IMG/VR virus record: IMGVR_UViG_3300045973_000618
Location: 1-40,617 of that record
Source of the DNA: a virus
Length of the DNA stretch: 40,617 bases
Direction: 5' to 3' (one strand)
A program made the position numbers and the translations under genes. Positions 1 to 5,606 of this stretch are shown in pieces. The stretch's first letter is position 1. Every line of letters begins with the position of its first letter. The notes under the pieces were generated by a model. It was not told the origin of the DNA. It made no database searches and saw only the letters and a list, made by a program, of their open reading frames with translations.

Positions 1-127
1 ACGGCTTCTCGGATACTAACGTTCGCTAACAGCCTTGAGCCCTGCTCGTTGGCCGTGTGAGCGCTGTATCCCGCTCGCTCTGCGGCCTTGGTCGCATTCC
101 GATCGACCATGTATTCCACGACAAACT
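1..127. repeat. Terminal direct repeat, left copy (circular contig overlap)
   Basis: These 127 bases are identical to 40491-40617. The repeat lies inside the small terminase gene and the reading frame continues through it, so it marks an assembly overlap of a circular (or circularly permuted) molecule, not a biological terminal repeat. 127 is also a common largest k-mer in short-read assemblers, which fits. Unique genome length is then 40490 bp. Confidence 0.95.
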
Positions 128-155
128 TGCGTTGCTTATCGTTGAGTTCTGCCAT
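1..155 (-). CDS. terS: Terminase small subunit, N-terminal part (continues at 40617)
   Basis: This is the beginning of the small terminase gene; the rest lies at 40103-40490 once the circle is closed. Joined, the gene is 543 nt and gives 180 residues. The start ATG is at 155-153 and overlaps the TGA stop of the zinc-ribbon gene upstream (TGATG), which indicates translational coupling. The N-terminus reads MAELNDKQRKFVVEYMVD, followed by the helix-turn-helix segment with KAAERAGYS that is typical of Terminase_2-type small subunits. The small subunit binds the packaging site on phage DNA and regulates the large subunit. Starts further inside are not needed because this one is coupled and conserved in style. 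Confidence 0.88.
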   Translation of the reverse strand, partial: MAELNDKQRKFVVEYMVDRNATKAAERAGYSAHTANEQGSRLLANVSIREA

Positions 156-406
156 CAGGCGACTCCCTGCATTTCCATCGGCTGACTCCGCTGCACCTCT
201 CGTTGACGCGCTCTGGCTTCTGCCTGGACCCGTTCCTGCGGAGTGAAGGGTTCCTGCCCTCGGTTGATTCGATACTGACACTTCCAGCAGGTGCGGATCC
301 CCGGGCGATGTGGAGTGTGTTCAAAGCCGCAGTGCCGGCATGTATTTTTGCGGTGCCTTGCACACACCCCACTGATCGCCATCTCACAACACGAGCATTT
401 TTCCAT
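155..406 (-). CDS. Small cysteine-rich zinc-ribbon protein
   Basis: An 83-residue protein with cysteine pairs CSCC near the N-terminus, CRHC in the middle and CWKC after it, plus several histidines; this spacing suggests one or two zinc-binding ribbons. The C-terminal third is charged and helical. The gene is the first of the minus-strand packaging and head operon and its stop overlaps the small terminase start. Such zinc-ribbon proteins ahead of terminase genes may bind DNA or act as HNH-like or regulatory accessories, but no HNH motif is visible and I do not assign a function. The ribosome site upstream is weak (G-run). Confidence 0.7.
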   Translation of the reverse strand: MEKCSCCEMAISGVCARHRKNTCRHCGFEHTPHRPGIRTCWKCQYRINRGQEPFTPQERVQAEARARQREVQRSQPMEMQGVA

Positions 407-442
407 GTTCGACCCCCCCGGATCGAACTCAGATTAACACAA

Positions 443-512
443 TTTGATATCAAAAATGATAGCTATTTTGATATCACAATATAACGCATAGCGGTATAAT
501 TAAATTGATATC
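443..512. promoter_or_regulatory. Three GATATC-centred operator sites with a -10 box
   Basis: GATATC occurs at 446-451, 470-475 and 507-512. The first is the core of a perfect 12-bp palindrome (TTTGATATCAAA, 443-454), the second of an 8-bp palindrome (469-476). A perfect TATAAT lies at 495-500, with no good -35 box at normal spacing, between the second and third sites. The region separates the minus-strand packaging operon from the plus-strand ribbon-helix-helix gene that starts at 540. Short palindromes in series are typical targets of ribbon-helix-helix dimers, so autoregulation, and perhaps control of the packaging operon, is inferred. Confidence 0.6.
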
Positions 513-539
513 TCCCGGGATTCCCGGTAAGGTGCCGAC

Positions 540-734
540 GTGGCAAAGAAGGATACAATCAGCATCGAGTGGACCATGCCGGAACCCAAGATCACGAAGA
601 CGGTCTTGGTTCGGGTCGACTCAAAGCTTCACGAGAAGGCGGACGAGATCCGGAAGGCCCACAAGCACAAGTGGACCGAGATCATGGAGTCTGCGCTGGA
701 CGCCTACATCCGGGCTTACTCGAATAAAAAATAG
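540..734 (+). CDS. Ribbon-helix-helix (Arc/MetJ-type) regulator
   Basis: A 64-residue protein starting at GTG 540. A short beta-strand segment (TKTVLVRVDSKLHEKADEI) is followed by two helices, with the strand-then-helices order of ribbon-helix-helix DNA-binding proteins of the Arc/MetJ/CopG type. Such proteins act as dimers that insert a paired beta-ribbon in the major groove, usually as repressors. Its gene follows three GATATC-centred palindromes, which are its likely operators. An alternative start at ATG 576 would remove only the N-terminal tail. It converges with the lipoprotein gene that ends one base downstream. Confidence 0.65.
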   Translation: MAKKDTISIEWTMPEPKITKTVLVRVDSKLHEKADEIRKAHKHKWTEIMESALDAYIRAYSNKK

Positions 735-735
735 T

Positions 736-1119
736 TCACTTTGAGCTTCCGCCTGAACCGAGCACCAGGATCAACACGAACACTGCAGCACCAATGAGCA
801 CACCTATGCCCATTCCATTCTGCTTGGCTTGCACGTTTTGTTCGTCCTGTTCCATGGCGGACTTCTTCTTCGCTTCGATCCACTCGGCTTCTTCCCGGTC
901 CTTTGGAACTGAGCACCTGACTCCGGAATAGTTTGCCTCTGCGGTGGTGTACCCGGTGTTGTAATTATACGCTCCAATGGTTTCACTTCCCATGTTCACG
1001 CCGTCGCACTTCATGGATTGAAGCGCACAATGATCGTCACAGGACAGCGGTCTCACCTGCATGGAACCACACCCAGCCAGCATTGAGAGAACCAGCAGGA
1101 TTGAAATGGTCTTAGTCAT
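736..1119 (-). CDS. Lipoprotein with C-terminal membrane segment
   Basis: A 127-residue protein with a clear type II signal sequence (MTKTISILLVLSMLAGC), the cysteine at residue 17 being the lipidation site. A cysteine-containing domain follows, then a charged helix, and near the C-terminus a second hydrophobic stretch (GIGVLIGAAVFVLILVLG) ending in GSGGSSK. It is downstream of a small HTH gene on the same strand, next to the repressor region, so it may be expressed in lysogens. Phage lipoproteins in such positions can block superinfection at the cell surface, for example T5 Llp; this role here is inference only. Confidence 0.7.
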   Translation of the reverse strand: MTKTISILLVLSMLAGCGSMQVRPLSCDDHCALQSMKCDGVNMGSETIGAYNYNTGYTTAEANYSGVRCSVPKDREEAEWIEAKKKSAMEQDEQNVQAKQNGMGIGVLIGAAVFVLILVLGSGGSSK

Positions 1120-1143
1120 GTAGAATTGTCGGCAAACGGCGGG

Positions 1144-1335
1144 CTACTCTTTAATCAATGACTTTACTTTAACCCCGAGCGCTGCGGCGCACTCGTTCAT
1201 GAAACTCAATTTCGCGTCATAGTTTGGCCGGAACACTCTGAAGAAGTTGTCGTATCTCACTCCCAGCATTCGGGCGAAACGGCGCTTTGAAATCTTCCGC
1301 TTCTTGAGAGCTGCTTCGAGAATGAAGGTCGCCAT
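1144..1335 (-). CDS. Small helix-turn-helix (XRE/Cro-like) protein
   Basis: A 63-residue protein made almost entirely of one helix-turn-helix domain: KRRFARMLGVRYDNFFRVF holds the turn, followed by a helix ending ALGVKVKSLIKE. The size and layout match Cro-like DNA-binding proteins. A perfect inverted repeat (CCTGTCA, four bases, TGACAGG) lies 37-54 bases upstream of its start and is a candidate operator. It is followed on the same strand by the lipoprotein gene. Whether it is a second repressor or an immunity regulator of that small operon is not determined. Confidence 0.7.
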   Translation of the reverse strand: MATFILEAALKKRKISKRRFARMLGVRYDNFFRVFRPNYDAKLSFMNECAAALGVKVKSLIKE

Positions 1336-1371
1336 TCACCGAGAATATGGACCCCCGTCAAAATCTGATAG

Positions 1372-1389
1372 CCTGTCAAAACTGACAGG
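1372..1389. promoter_or_regulatory. Perfect inverted repeat, candidate operator
   Basis: CCTGTCA (1372-1378) and TGACAGG (1383-1389) are separated by AAAC. A related half site (CGTCAAAATCTGA) lies about 20 bases away at 1355. The position just upstream of the 63-residue HTH gene suggests autoregulation. Confidence 0.5.
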
Positions 1390-1475
1390 GGTTTTGAGTT
1401 TGTCTTGAGGTGTGGATTTTTGGCCGAGTTTGGCCGGATCGGGAAACTCTTGACCAACCATTCATAATCTCATTG

Positions 1476-1503
1476 TTGATTATTTAACGCAATGCGTTAA
1501 TAT
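1476..1503 (+). promoter_or_regulatory. Promoter with operator between -35 and -10
   Basis: TTGATT (1476-1481) and TAATAT (1498-1503) are 16 bases apart. Between and overlapping them is a perfect 8-bp inverted repeat around one base, TTAACGCA-A-TGCGTTAA (1484-1500). A repressor bound there would block RNA polymerase. It would drive the short gene at 1532. Which of the nearby HTH proteins binds it cannot be told from sequence. Confidence 0.5.
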
Positions 1504-1531
1504 ATTTTTATTGGGCTTAAAGGGGGAACGT

Positions 1532-1687
1532 ATGCAGCAGCAATGTCCGAACTGTCCTATGAGACACGAAAAACTCATCGGTGTATTGATCTGGGCCCTG
1601 GATGGGTTCCTGAGAATCTTGAAGCGGGCCAGACGCAGACGGCGCGGACACCTCTCGGTGGTATGCGATGTCCAAAAACTATCCTGA
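1532..1687 (+). CDS. Short CxxC protein with arginine-rich tail
   Basis: A 51-codon frame preceded by a strong ribosome site (AAAGGGGGAA, six bases before ATG) and by the promoter/operator at 1476-1503. The product begins MQQQCPNCPMRHEK, has a hydrophobic helix (LIGVLIWALDGFLRIL) and then a basic run rich in arginine. Its last codons overlap the end of the convergent repressor gene. Too small to match to a family; it may be a membrane-associated or nucleic-acid-binding peptide. The good promoter and ribosome site are the main reason to call it. Confidence 0.55.
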   Translation: MQQQCPNCPMRHEKLIGVLIWALDGFLRILKRARRRRRGHLSVVCDVQKLS

Positions 1688-2173
1688 CTCTTCTTCCTCT
1701 TCGGCGCTGTCGTCGACCTCGAAACTGTCGAGCTCTTCGTCGGTCGCGAGAATCCTGCGGATGCGGGCGATCTCGTCGGGATCGGCAGACTTCAGACGTT
1801 CGAGAATATCGTCGGGAATACCCGGGTGGGGAAGTGCTGCGGGCTTTTTTCCGGTGAGTGCGTGAATCTTCGACTCCAACTCGCGGATCCGGACTTCCTG
1901 CTGTTCGATGACTTTGGTAAGGGCTTCGACGGTGGGTGGTAGTGGCAGCGGAACCGGTGGGGGTACTGTCGAAAAAAAATAGGCTGCTGGCTGATGCAGG
2001 TTATCAACAAGCCGCTCCAAAACAGACCAGCGCACGGCTTGTTCGCCCCTCTCAATCCTGGCGATAGTGTTGGACGCGACTCTCATGCTCTTGGCGAGAT
2101 CGTTTTGCGTATAGCCCAACGACTCTCTTGCTCTTCTAATTTGTTGCCCGAAGGCCTTATTTAAGTCCGTCAC
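1679..2173 (-). CDS. XRE-family repressor (CI-like) with coiled-coil C-terminus
   Basis: A 164-residue protein. Residues 5-60 form a classical XRE helix-turn-helix (QIRRARESLGYTQNDLAKSM, then RVASNTIARIERGEQ). A proline-rich linker (VPPPVPLPLPP) leads to a predicted coiled coil (TKVIEQQEVRIRELESKIH) and an acidic tail ending EEEEESG. There is no S24/LexA-type peptidase domain, so induction by RecA-driven self-cleavage is not expected. It is transcribed away from the Cro-like gene at 2256, the usual layout of a lysogeny switch, so it is the likely prophage repressor. Confidence 0.78.
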   Translation of the reverse strand: MTDLNKAFGQQIRRARESLGYTQNDLAKSMRVASNTIARIERGEQAVRWSVLERLVDNLHQPAAYFFSTVPPPVPLPLPPTVEALTKVIEQQEVRIRELESKIHALTGKKPAALPHPGIPDDILERLKSADPDEIARIRRILATDEELDSFEVDDSAEEEEESG

Positions 2174-2181
2174 CTAGTATA

Positions 2182-2202
2182 ATCCTATGTAATTATAAGG
2201 AT
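2182..2202. promoter_or_regulatory. Imperfect palindrome in the repressor/Cro intergenic region
   Basis: ATCCT (2182-2186) and AGGAT (2198-2202) flank an AT-rich centre, lying just upstream of the repressor start in the 82-bp divergent region. Several TATAAT-like boxes occur on both strands around it. It is a candidate operator for the repressor or the Cro-like protein. No single promoter can be fixed with confidence. Confidence 0.4.
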
Positions 2203-2255
2203 AAAAACATTATACATTTGACGACCACTTTAGTGTTGATTCTGCAGTCCGTTAT

Positions 2256-2522
2256 ATGTATAGTCTTACCAAGATGACGTTCGACACGGAGATTCTAAAC
2301 ATAGTGGTGGTAGGAACGGCCCTTCAAAAGAAGGGTCTCAAGCTTGTTTGGGTAGCGCGGCAGCTCGGTCTCAATCGCTCTGCTGGCTACATGATGTTCC
2401 GCCATGGAATCCTTCCTTTGGACCTTAGCAAAAGAGCCAAGGTCGTTGGGAAGTTGTCCGAGATTGTGGGCCTGCCAGTATCGCAAATACTGGTCAGGCT
2501 CCCGGAAGCCAAGACGGCTTAA
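2256..2522 (+). CDS. Cro-like DNA-binding protein
   Basis: An 88-residue protein, divergent from the repressor. The segment KGLKLVWVARQLGLNRSAGYM has a helix-turn-helix rhythm, and the C-terminus (KLSEIVGLPVSQILVRL) resembles the end of XRE domains. Position opposite the repressor suggests the Cro role, switching to lytic growth. No good ribosome site precedes ATG 2256 or the alternative ATG 2274 (MTFDTEIL), so translation may be leaderless or weak. Confidence 0.6.
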   Translation: MYSLTKMTFDTEILNIVVVGTALQKKGLKLVWVARQLGLNRSAGYMMFRHGILPLDLSKRAKVVGKLSEIVGLPVSQILVRLPEAKTA

Positions 2523-2541
2523 CCGTCAAGAGAGTTATAAT
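2513..2541 (+). promoter_or_regulatory. Small hairpin and -10 box before the early genes
   Basis: GACGG (2513-2517) and CCGTC (2523-2527) form a five-pair hairpin over the end of the Cro-like gene, and a perfect TATAAT follows at 2536-2541. No convincing -35 box is seen. It may start transcription of the gene at 2599. Confidence 0.35.
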
Positions 2542-2598
2542 AGATAACGCAGTAAGTCAAGACTTAATGGAGACGTGTATCTCGGGAGGATTTGCGCC

Positions 2599-2886
2599 AT
2601 GAAAACCGTAAACGACATTTTCAAAGAGATGACCAGCGAAGAAGGCAAGAAGGCGGTTAACCTTTTTGAACTCGGACATATCCATCAGAAGACCGTCCGA
2701 GCATACCGGGCATCTGTGGACTCCCTGAATCAGGTTCGGATTGCAGAGCGCAATGCGTGGAATGCAAAGTGCGAACTTTACGCTGCTCTGACAGATATCG
2801 AAGCCCAGCTTCGAGCAATTGAATCAACGTACGGAAGCAACACCACCGAGTACATCACCGGCAATGACGAAGAGGCTGCTTCATGA
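2599..2886 (+). CDS. Hypothetical early protein, helical
   Basis: A 95-residue protein. I choose ATG 2599 over the upstream GTG 2575 because a GGGAGG ribosome site lies eleven bases before it. The sequence (MKTVNDIFKEMTSEEGKKAV) is mainly helical and the middle part (QVRIAERNAWNAKCELYAAL) could form a coiled coil. No family is recognised. It is the first gene of the rightward early block and overlaps the next start by four bases (ATGA), so it is co-translated with it, ahead of the recombination genes. Confidence 0.65.
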   Translation: MKTVNDIFKEMTSEEGKKAVNLFELGHIHQKTVRAYRASVDSLNQVRIAERNAWNAKCELYAALTDIEAQLRAIESTYGSNTTEYITGNDEEAAS

Positions 2887-3101
2887 ACACCCTCGAACAA
2901 TCCATCATGGCCGGCCTCACTCGCATGAATGGCTCCGACCGTCACACCATTGCAGACATCTGCGGACTCGTGAAGCCACAGGTCGAAGCCTACATCAAAG
3001 AAACCATTCATGCCTACATGCGGGAGCGGGAACTACTGATCCGTCTCGTGGCTCAAGATTTGATTTGTAAACTCACCAATAAAGAAATCGAAGGGATGTA
3101 A
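2883..3101 (+). CDS. Hypothetical small early protein
   Basis: A 72-residue helical protein beginning MNTLEQSIMAGLTRMNGSD. It starts inside the stop of the previous gene (ATGA) and ends two bases before the exonuclease start, so it belongs to the same operon. No motif, signal or membrane segment is visible. Its place just before the RecE-like nuclease suggests a role in recombination or its regulation, but that is positional inference only. Confidence 0.6.
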   Translation: MNTLEQSIMAGLTRMNGSDRHTIADICGLVKPQVEAYIKETIHAYMRERELLIRLVAQDLICKLTNKEIEGM

Positions 3102-3102
3102 C

Positions 3103-3972
3103 GTGAAATCGAACCTTACTGGACTCATCAAAGGACTTGCCAATCGCGATTATCATGCGACTGCGCCGGTATCTGCAAGCAACGTGATCGACATGGGAAC
3201 CAGCTTCAAATACTTCCATTGGAAAAAGAATCAGGCCGAGCGTGAAGAGACGGCCTCAATGACTTTGGGAACCGCAGCCCACACTGCGGTTCTCGAACCT
3301 AATCTGTTTGACTCCCAGTACACCGTGATCCCGGAGTCAGCACCACGGCGCCCGACATCGGTCCAGCTCGGAGCGAAGAAGCCTTCTCCCGAGACGATCG
3401 CGGCGATCCAATACTGGGAACAGCTCGAGCGCATGAATGCAGGGAAGACCATTCTCAGCGCATCCGACTACGATCGCGTCATGGGAATGCGGGATGCGGT
3501 GTTCGCGCACAAAGATGCGAAGGCCTTCCTGTCCGGTGGCGAAGCGGAAGTCTCCTGCTTTTCAAAGTACCCGGGGATCGCCGTCGATGTGAAGTGCCGA
3601 CCAGACTATCTCCGAATGGATGACGGCCTCTCGATCAACTTCAAGACCTCCCACAATTCTTCATTTAACGGATTCATGGGATCGGTGAAGGATTGGTCCT
3701 ATGACTGGCAATCGGCCTTTTACTGCGACATTCTGAGCCACATGTTCAATCGTCACTTCGACGAGCTCCACATCGTGGTCGAGAGTCAGCCGCCGCATCA
3801 CGTTGCGCTATACACCTTCGAAGAAGATTCCCTTGAGTTCGCCCGGTCTCAGTTTCGACCGCTTCTCGAAAAGTACCTGCTCTGTCTCGAAACAGACATC
3901 TGGCCCGGTCTCCCGGAAATAGTTCAAACGGTCTCGGTCCCTGCGTGGGCCAGAAAGGTAGTGATGCTGTGA
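3103..3972 (+). CDS. RecE-like 5'-3' exonuclease (PD-(D/E)XK)
   Basis: A 289-residue protein starting at GTG 3103. It follows the pattern of the RecE/exonuclease VIII-like family found in phages: GTAAH at 56-60, an acidic residue near 147-149, RPDYL at 167-171, then SINFKTSHNSS (177-187) and WQSAFYCDIL (202-211), where family members carry the metal-binding acid, the xK pair and the Q-x-x-x-Y motif. Such enzymes resect double-stranded ends and hand the strand to a partner annealing protein. That partner, a Bet-type protein, lies at 4420. An HNH gene sits between the two. Notable oddity: the usual acid two residues before the lysine (DxK) appears here as asparagine (NFK, 179-181). Confidence 0.8.
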   Translation: MKSNLTGLIKGLANRDYHATAPVSASNVIDMGTSFKYFHWKKNQAEREETASMTLGTAAHTAVLEPNLFDSQYTVIPESAPRRPTSVQLGAKKPSPETIAAIQYWEQLERMNAGKTILSASDYDRVMGMRDAVFAHKDAKAFLSGGEAEVSCFSKYPGIAVDVKCRPDYLRMDDGLSINFKTSHNSSFNGFMGSVKDWSYDWQSAFYCDILSHMFNRHFDELHIVVESQPPHHVALYTFEEDSLEFARSQFRPLLEKYLLCLETDIWPGLPEIVQTVSVPAWARKVVML

Positions 3973-4427
3973 ACGAAATTTTCCGCATCACCGACCGCTT
4001 CATGGCCAAGGTGAAAAAAATAGAAGCCGGATGCTGGGAGTGGTCCTCTTCTATTGATCCGAGCGGATACGGGAAAATCACGTTTGATGGGAAACAATTG
4101 CTCGCGCATCGAGTGTCTTACGCGATTTACCAAGGACAGATCCCAGACGGAATGATGGTACTGCATCGTTGCGATAATCGTAGCTGCGTAAATCCTGATC
4201 ATCTTTTCTTGGGAACCGGCAAGGACAACATGGTCGACTGCGCAGCAAAGGGAAGAGCGGTTCGGGCCAACGCTATGAAGACCCACTGCCCAAAGGGTCA
4301 CGAACTTTCAGGAGAGAATCTTTACTTCGACCCGCACGGTGTTGGGAGCAGAAGGTGCCGAACGTGCATGAAGGCGCGTTGCAGACGATATTATGAACGT
4401 ACAAAAAAGGGAGCAAAAAATGGATAA
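3969..4427 (+). CDS. HNH homing-type endonuclease
   Basis: A 152-residue protein from GTG 3969, overlapping the exonuclease stop (GTGA). It has the HNH_3 layout: an N-terminal [17 protein letters not shown] strand pair, then [37 protein letters not shown] (about 92-110) and the trailing [10 protein letters not shown]. The C-terminal part holds a small zinc-binding region ([14 protein letters not shown]) typical of these phage endonucleases. Such enzymes are usually free-standing homing endonucleases that invade phage genes. Its position between an exonuclease and its annealing partner suggests insertion into a recombination operon. Confidence 0.85.
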   Translation: MNEIFRITDRFMAKVKKIEAGCWEWSSSIDPSGYGKITFDGKQLLAHRVSYAIYQGQIPDGMMVLHRCDNRSCVNPDHLFLGTGKDNMVDCAAKGRAVRANAMKTHCPKGHELSGENLYFDPHGVGSRRCRTCMKARCRRYYERTKKGAKNG

Positions 4428-5298
4428 TCAGAATGTACAAGTGATGCCTCAGGTAACCCAATCCATCCAAGCCGCAGGAATGATGACAGCGGAACAGGTC
4501 GATTTGATCAAACGCACGATCTGCAAGGGAGCCACCGACGACGAACTTCAGCTCTTTGTTCAGGTATCAAAGAACACCGGACTCAATCCATTCGCGAAAC
4601 AGATCTTCGCAGTGAAGCGCTGGGACGCCAAAGAGAAACGCGAGGTCATGAGCATTCAAATCTCGATCGATGGACTTCGCTTGATCGCATCCAGAACCAA
4701 TGATTATCAGGGCCAGATTGGACCGTTCTGGTGTGGTTCCGACGGGAAGTGGGTCGACGTATGGTTGGCGGACGGATACCCGGTAGCCGCAAAGGTTGGG
4801 GTGATTCGGGCAGGATTCAAAGAACCTCTTTGGGGTGTCGCAAAATGGGGTTCATATGCGCAGAAGACCGGTGACGGAAAACTCTTTTCGATGTGGGCAA
4901 AGATGCCAGATGTGATGATCGCGAAATGCGCCGAGAGTCTGGCACTTCGCAAGGCGTTCCCGGCAGAACTCAGCGGACTCTATTCAGAAGAAGAGTTGCC
5001 ACAGAACAACGGGTCAGGGGATGAAAAGAAGAGTCGCCTTGCATCGATCATCAAAGAAGAAAAAGAGGTTAAAGCCGAGGTGTCTGCTCCGATCAAACAG
5101 GAAGACCTTGAGGCTTTTGTCGTCAAGGTCGGCCAGACGCACAAAGGCAAGACCTTCGCCCAGGTGGGAAGAGAAGAACTTGATGCGTTCGCGAAAAAAG
5201 CGAAGGCCATGTTCAAAGGCGAAGAAGCCCAGATGTCAGCCGACTGGCAGGAGTTCTTTGATCGCGCCGAGCAGTATTGTTTCGCAGCAGTAAGCTGA
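4420..5298 (+). CDS. bet: Bet/RecT-family single-strand annealing protein
   Basis: A 292-residue protein from ATG 4420, preceded by GGGAG at a good distance; the upstream ATG 4393 lies within the HNH gene and lacks a ribosome site. The core [20 protein letters not shown], followed by [25 protein letters not shown] and [16 protein letters not shown], is the signature of phage recombination protein Bet (lambda Red beta type). The protein coats single strands and anneals complementary DNA during replication-coupled recombination. The C-terminal 80 residues are lysine- and glutamate-rich. It works with the RecE-like exonuclease encoded just upstream. Confidence 0.9.
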   Translation: MDNQNVQVMPQVTQSIQAAGMMTAEQVDLIKRTICKGATDDELQLFVQVSKNTGLNPFAKQIFAVKRWDAKEKREVMSIQISIDGLRLIASRTNDYQGQIGPFWCGSDGKWVDVWLADGYPVAAKVGVIRAGFKEPLWGVAKWGSYAQKTGDGKLFSMWAKMPDVMIAKCAESLALRKAFPAELSGLYSEEELPQNNGSGDEKKSRLASIIKEEKEVKAEVSAPIKQEDLEAFVVKVGQTHKGKTFAQVGREELDAFAKKAKAMFKGEEAQMSADWQEFFDRAEQYCFAAVS

Positions 5299-5378
5299 AA
5301 AGGTTCCGCATGTCGCGGAAGGTGGGGGAACCCACGAGTTCAGTGTTGTCGCTGTGGTCCCGAGGCGTAAATCGGGAC
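5295..5378 (+). ncRNA. Structured RNA leader before the excisionase gene
   Basis: Three clean hairpins follow each other: TTCCGC/GCGGAA (5304-5320, loop 5 nt), GTGGG/CCCAC with a GGAA tetraloop (5322-5335), and GTCCCGA/TCGGGAC (5357-5378). An outer pair CTGAA (5295-5299) with TTCAG (5339-5343) can enclose the first two. The element overlaps the Bet stop codon and ends before a G-rich ribosome site for the excisionase. It could act as an attenuator or translational control element of xis-int. No known riboswitch class is recognised. Confidence 0.45.
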
Positions 5379-5396
5379 GGTTAAAAGGGGTGGGGG

Positions 5397-5606
5397 ATGA
5401 AAAAGGACAAGGTAGTCAAGATCAACACATCGGATGATTTCATGAGGAAGAAGGATGCCTCTGAATTTCTCAAGGTTTCGATCGCTTCAATTGATCGTAT
5501 GATCAACCGAAGAAGCATTCCGTTCTACAAGATGGGTCGTGTCATACTGTTTCGGAAGTCCGATCTCGTGACCTTCCTTGAAGGATACAGGACTGAGAGC
5601 GCATGA
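5397..5606 (+). CDS. xis: Excisionase-like HTH protein
   Basis: A 69-residue protein with a winged-helix fold of the excisionase/HTH_17 type: MRKKDASEFLKVSIASIDRM followed by NRRSIPFYKMGRVILFRKSD and a final helix. It overlaps the integrase start by four bases (ATGA), the usual arrangement for a recombination directionality factor. It probably bends attachment-site DNA and steers the integrase toward excision. It is preceded by the hairpin-rich leader at 5295-5378 and a very G-rich ribosome-binding region. Confidence 0.75.
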   Translation: MKKDKVVKINTSDDFMRKKDASEFLKVSIASIDRMINRRSIPFYKMGRVILFRKSDLVTFLEGYRTESA

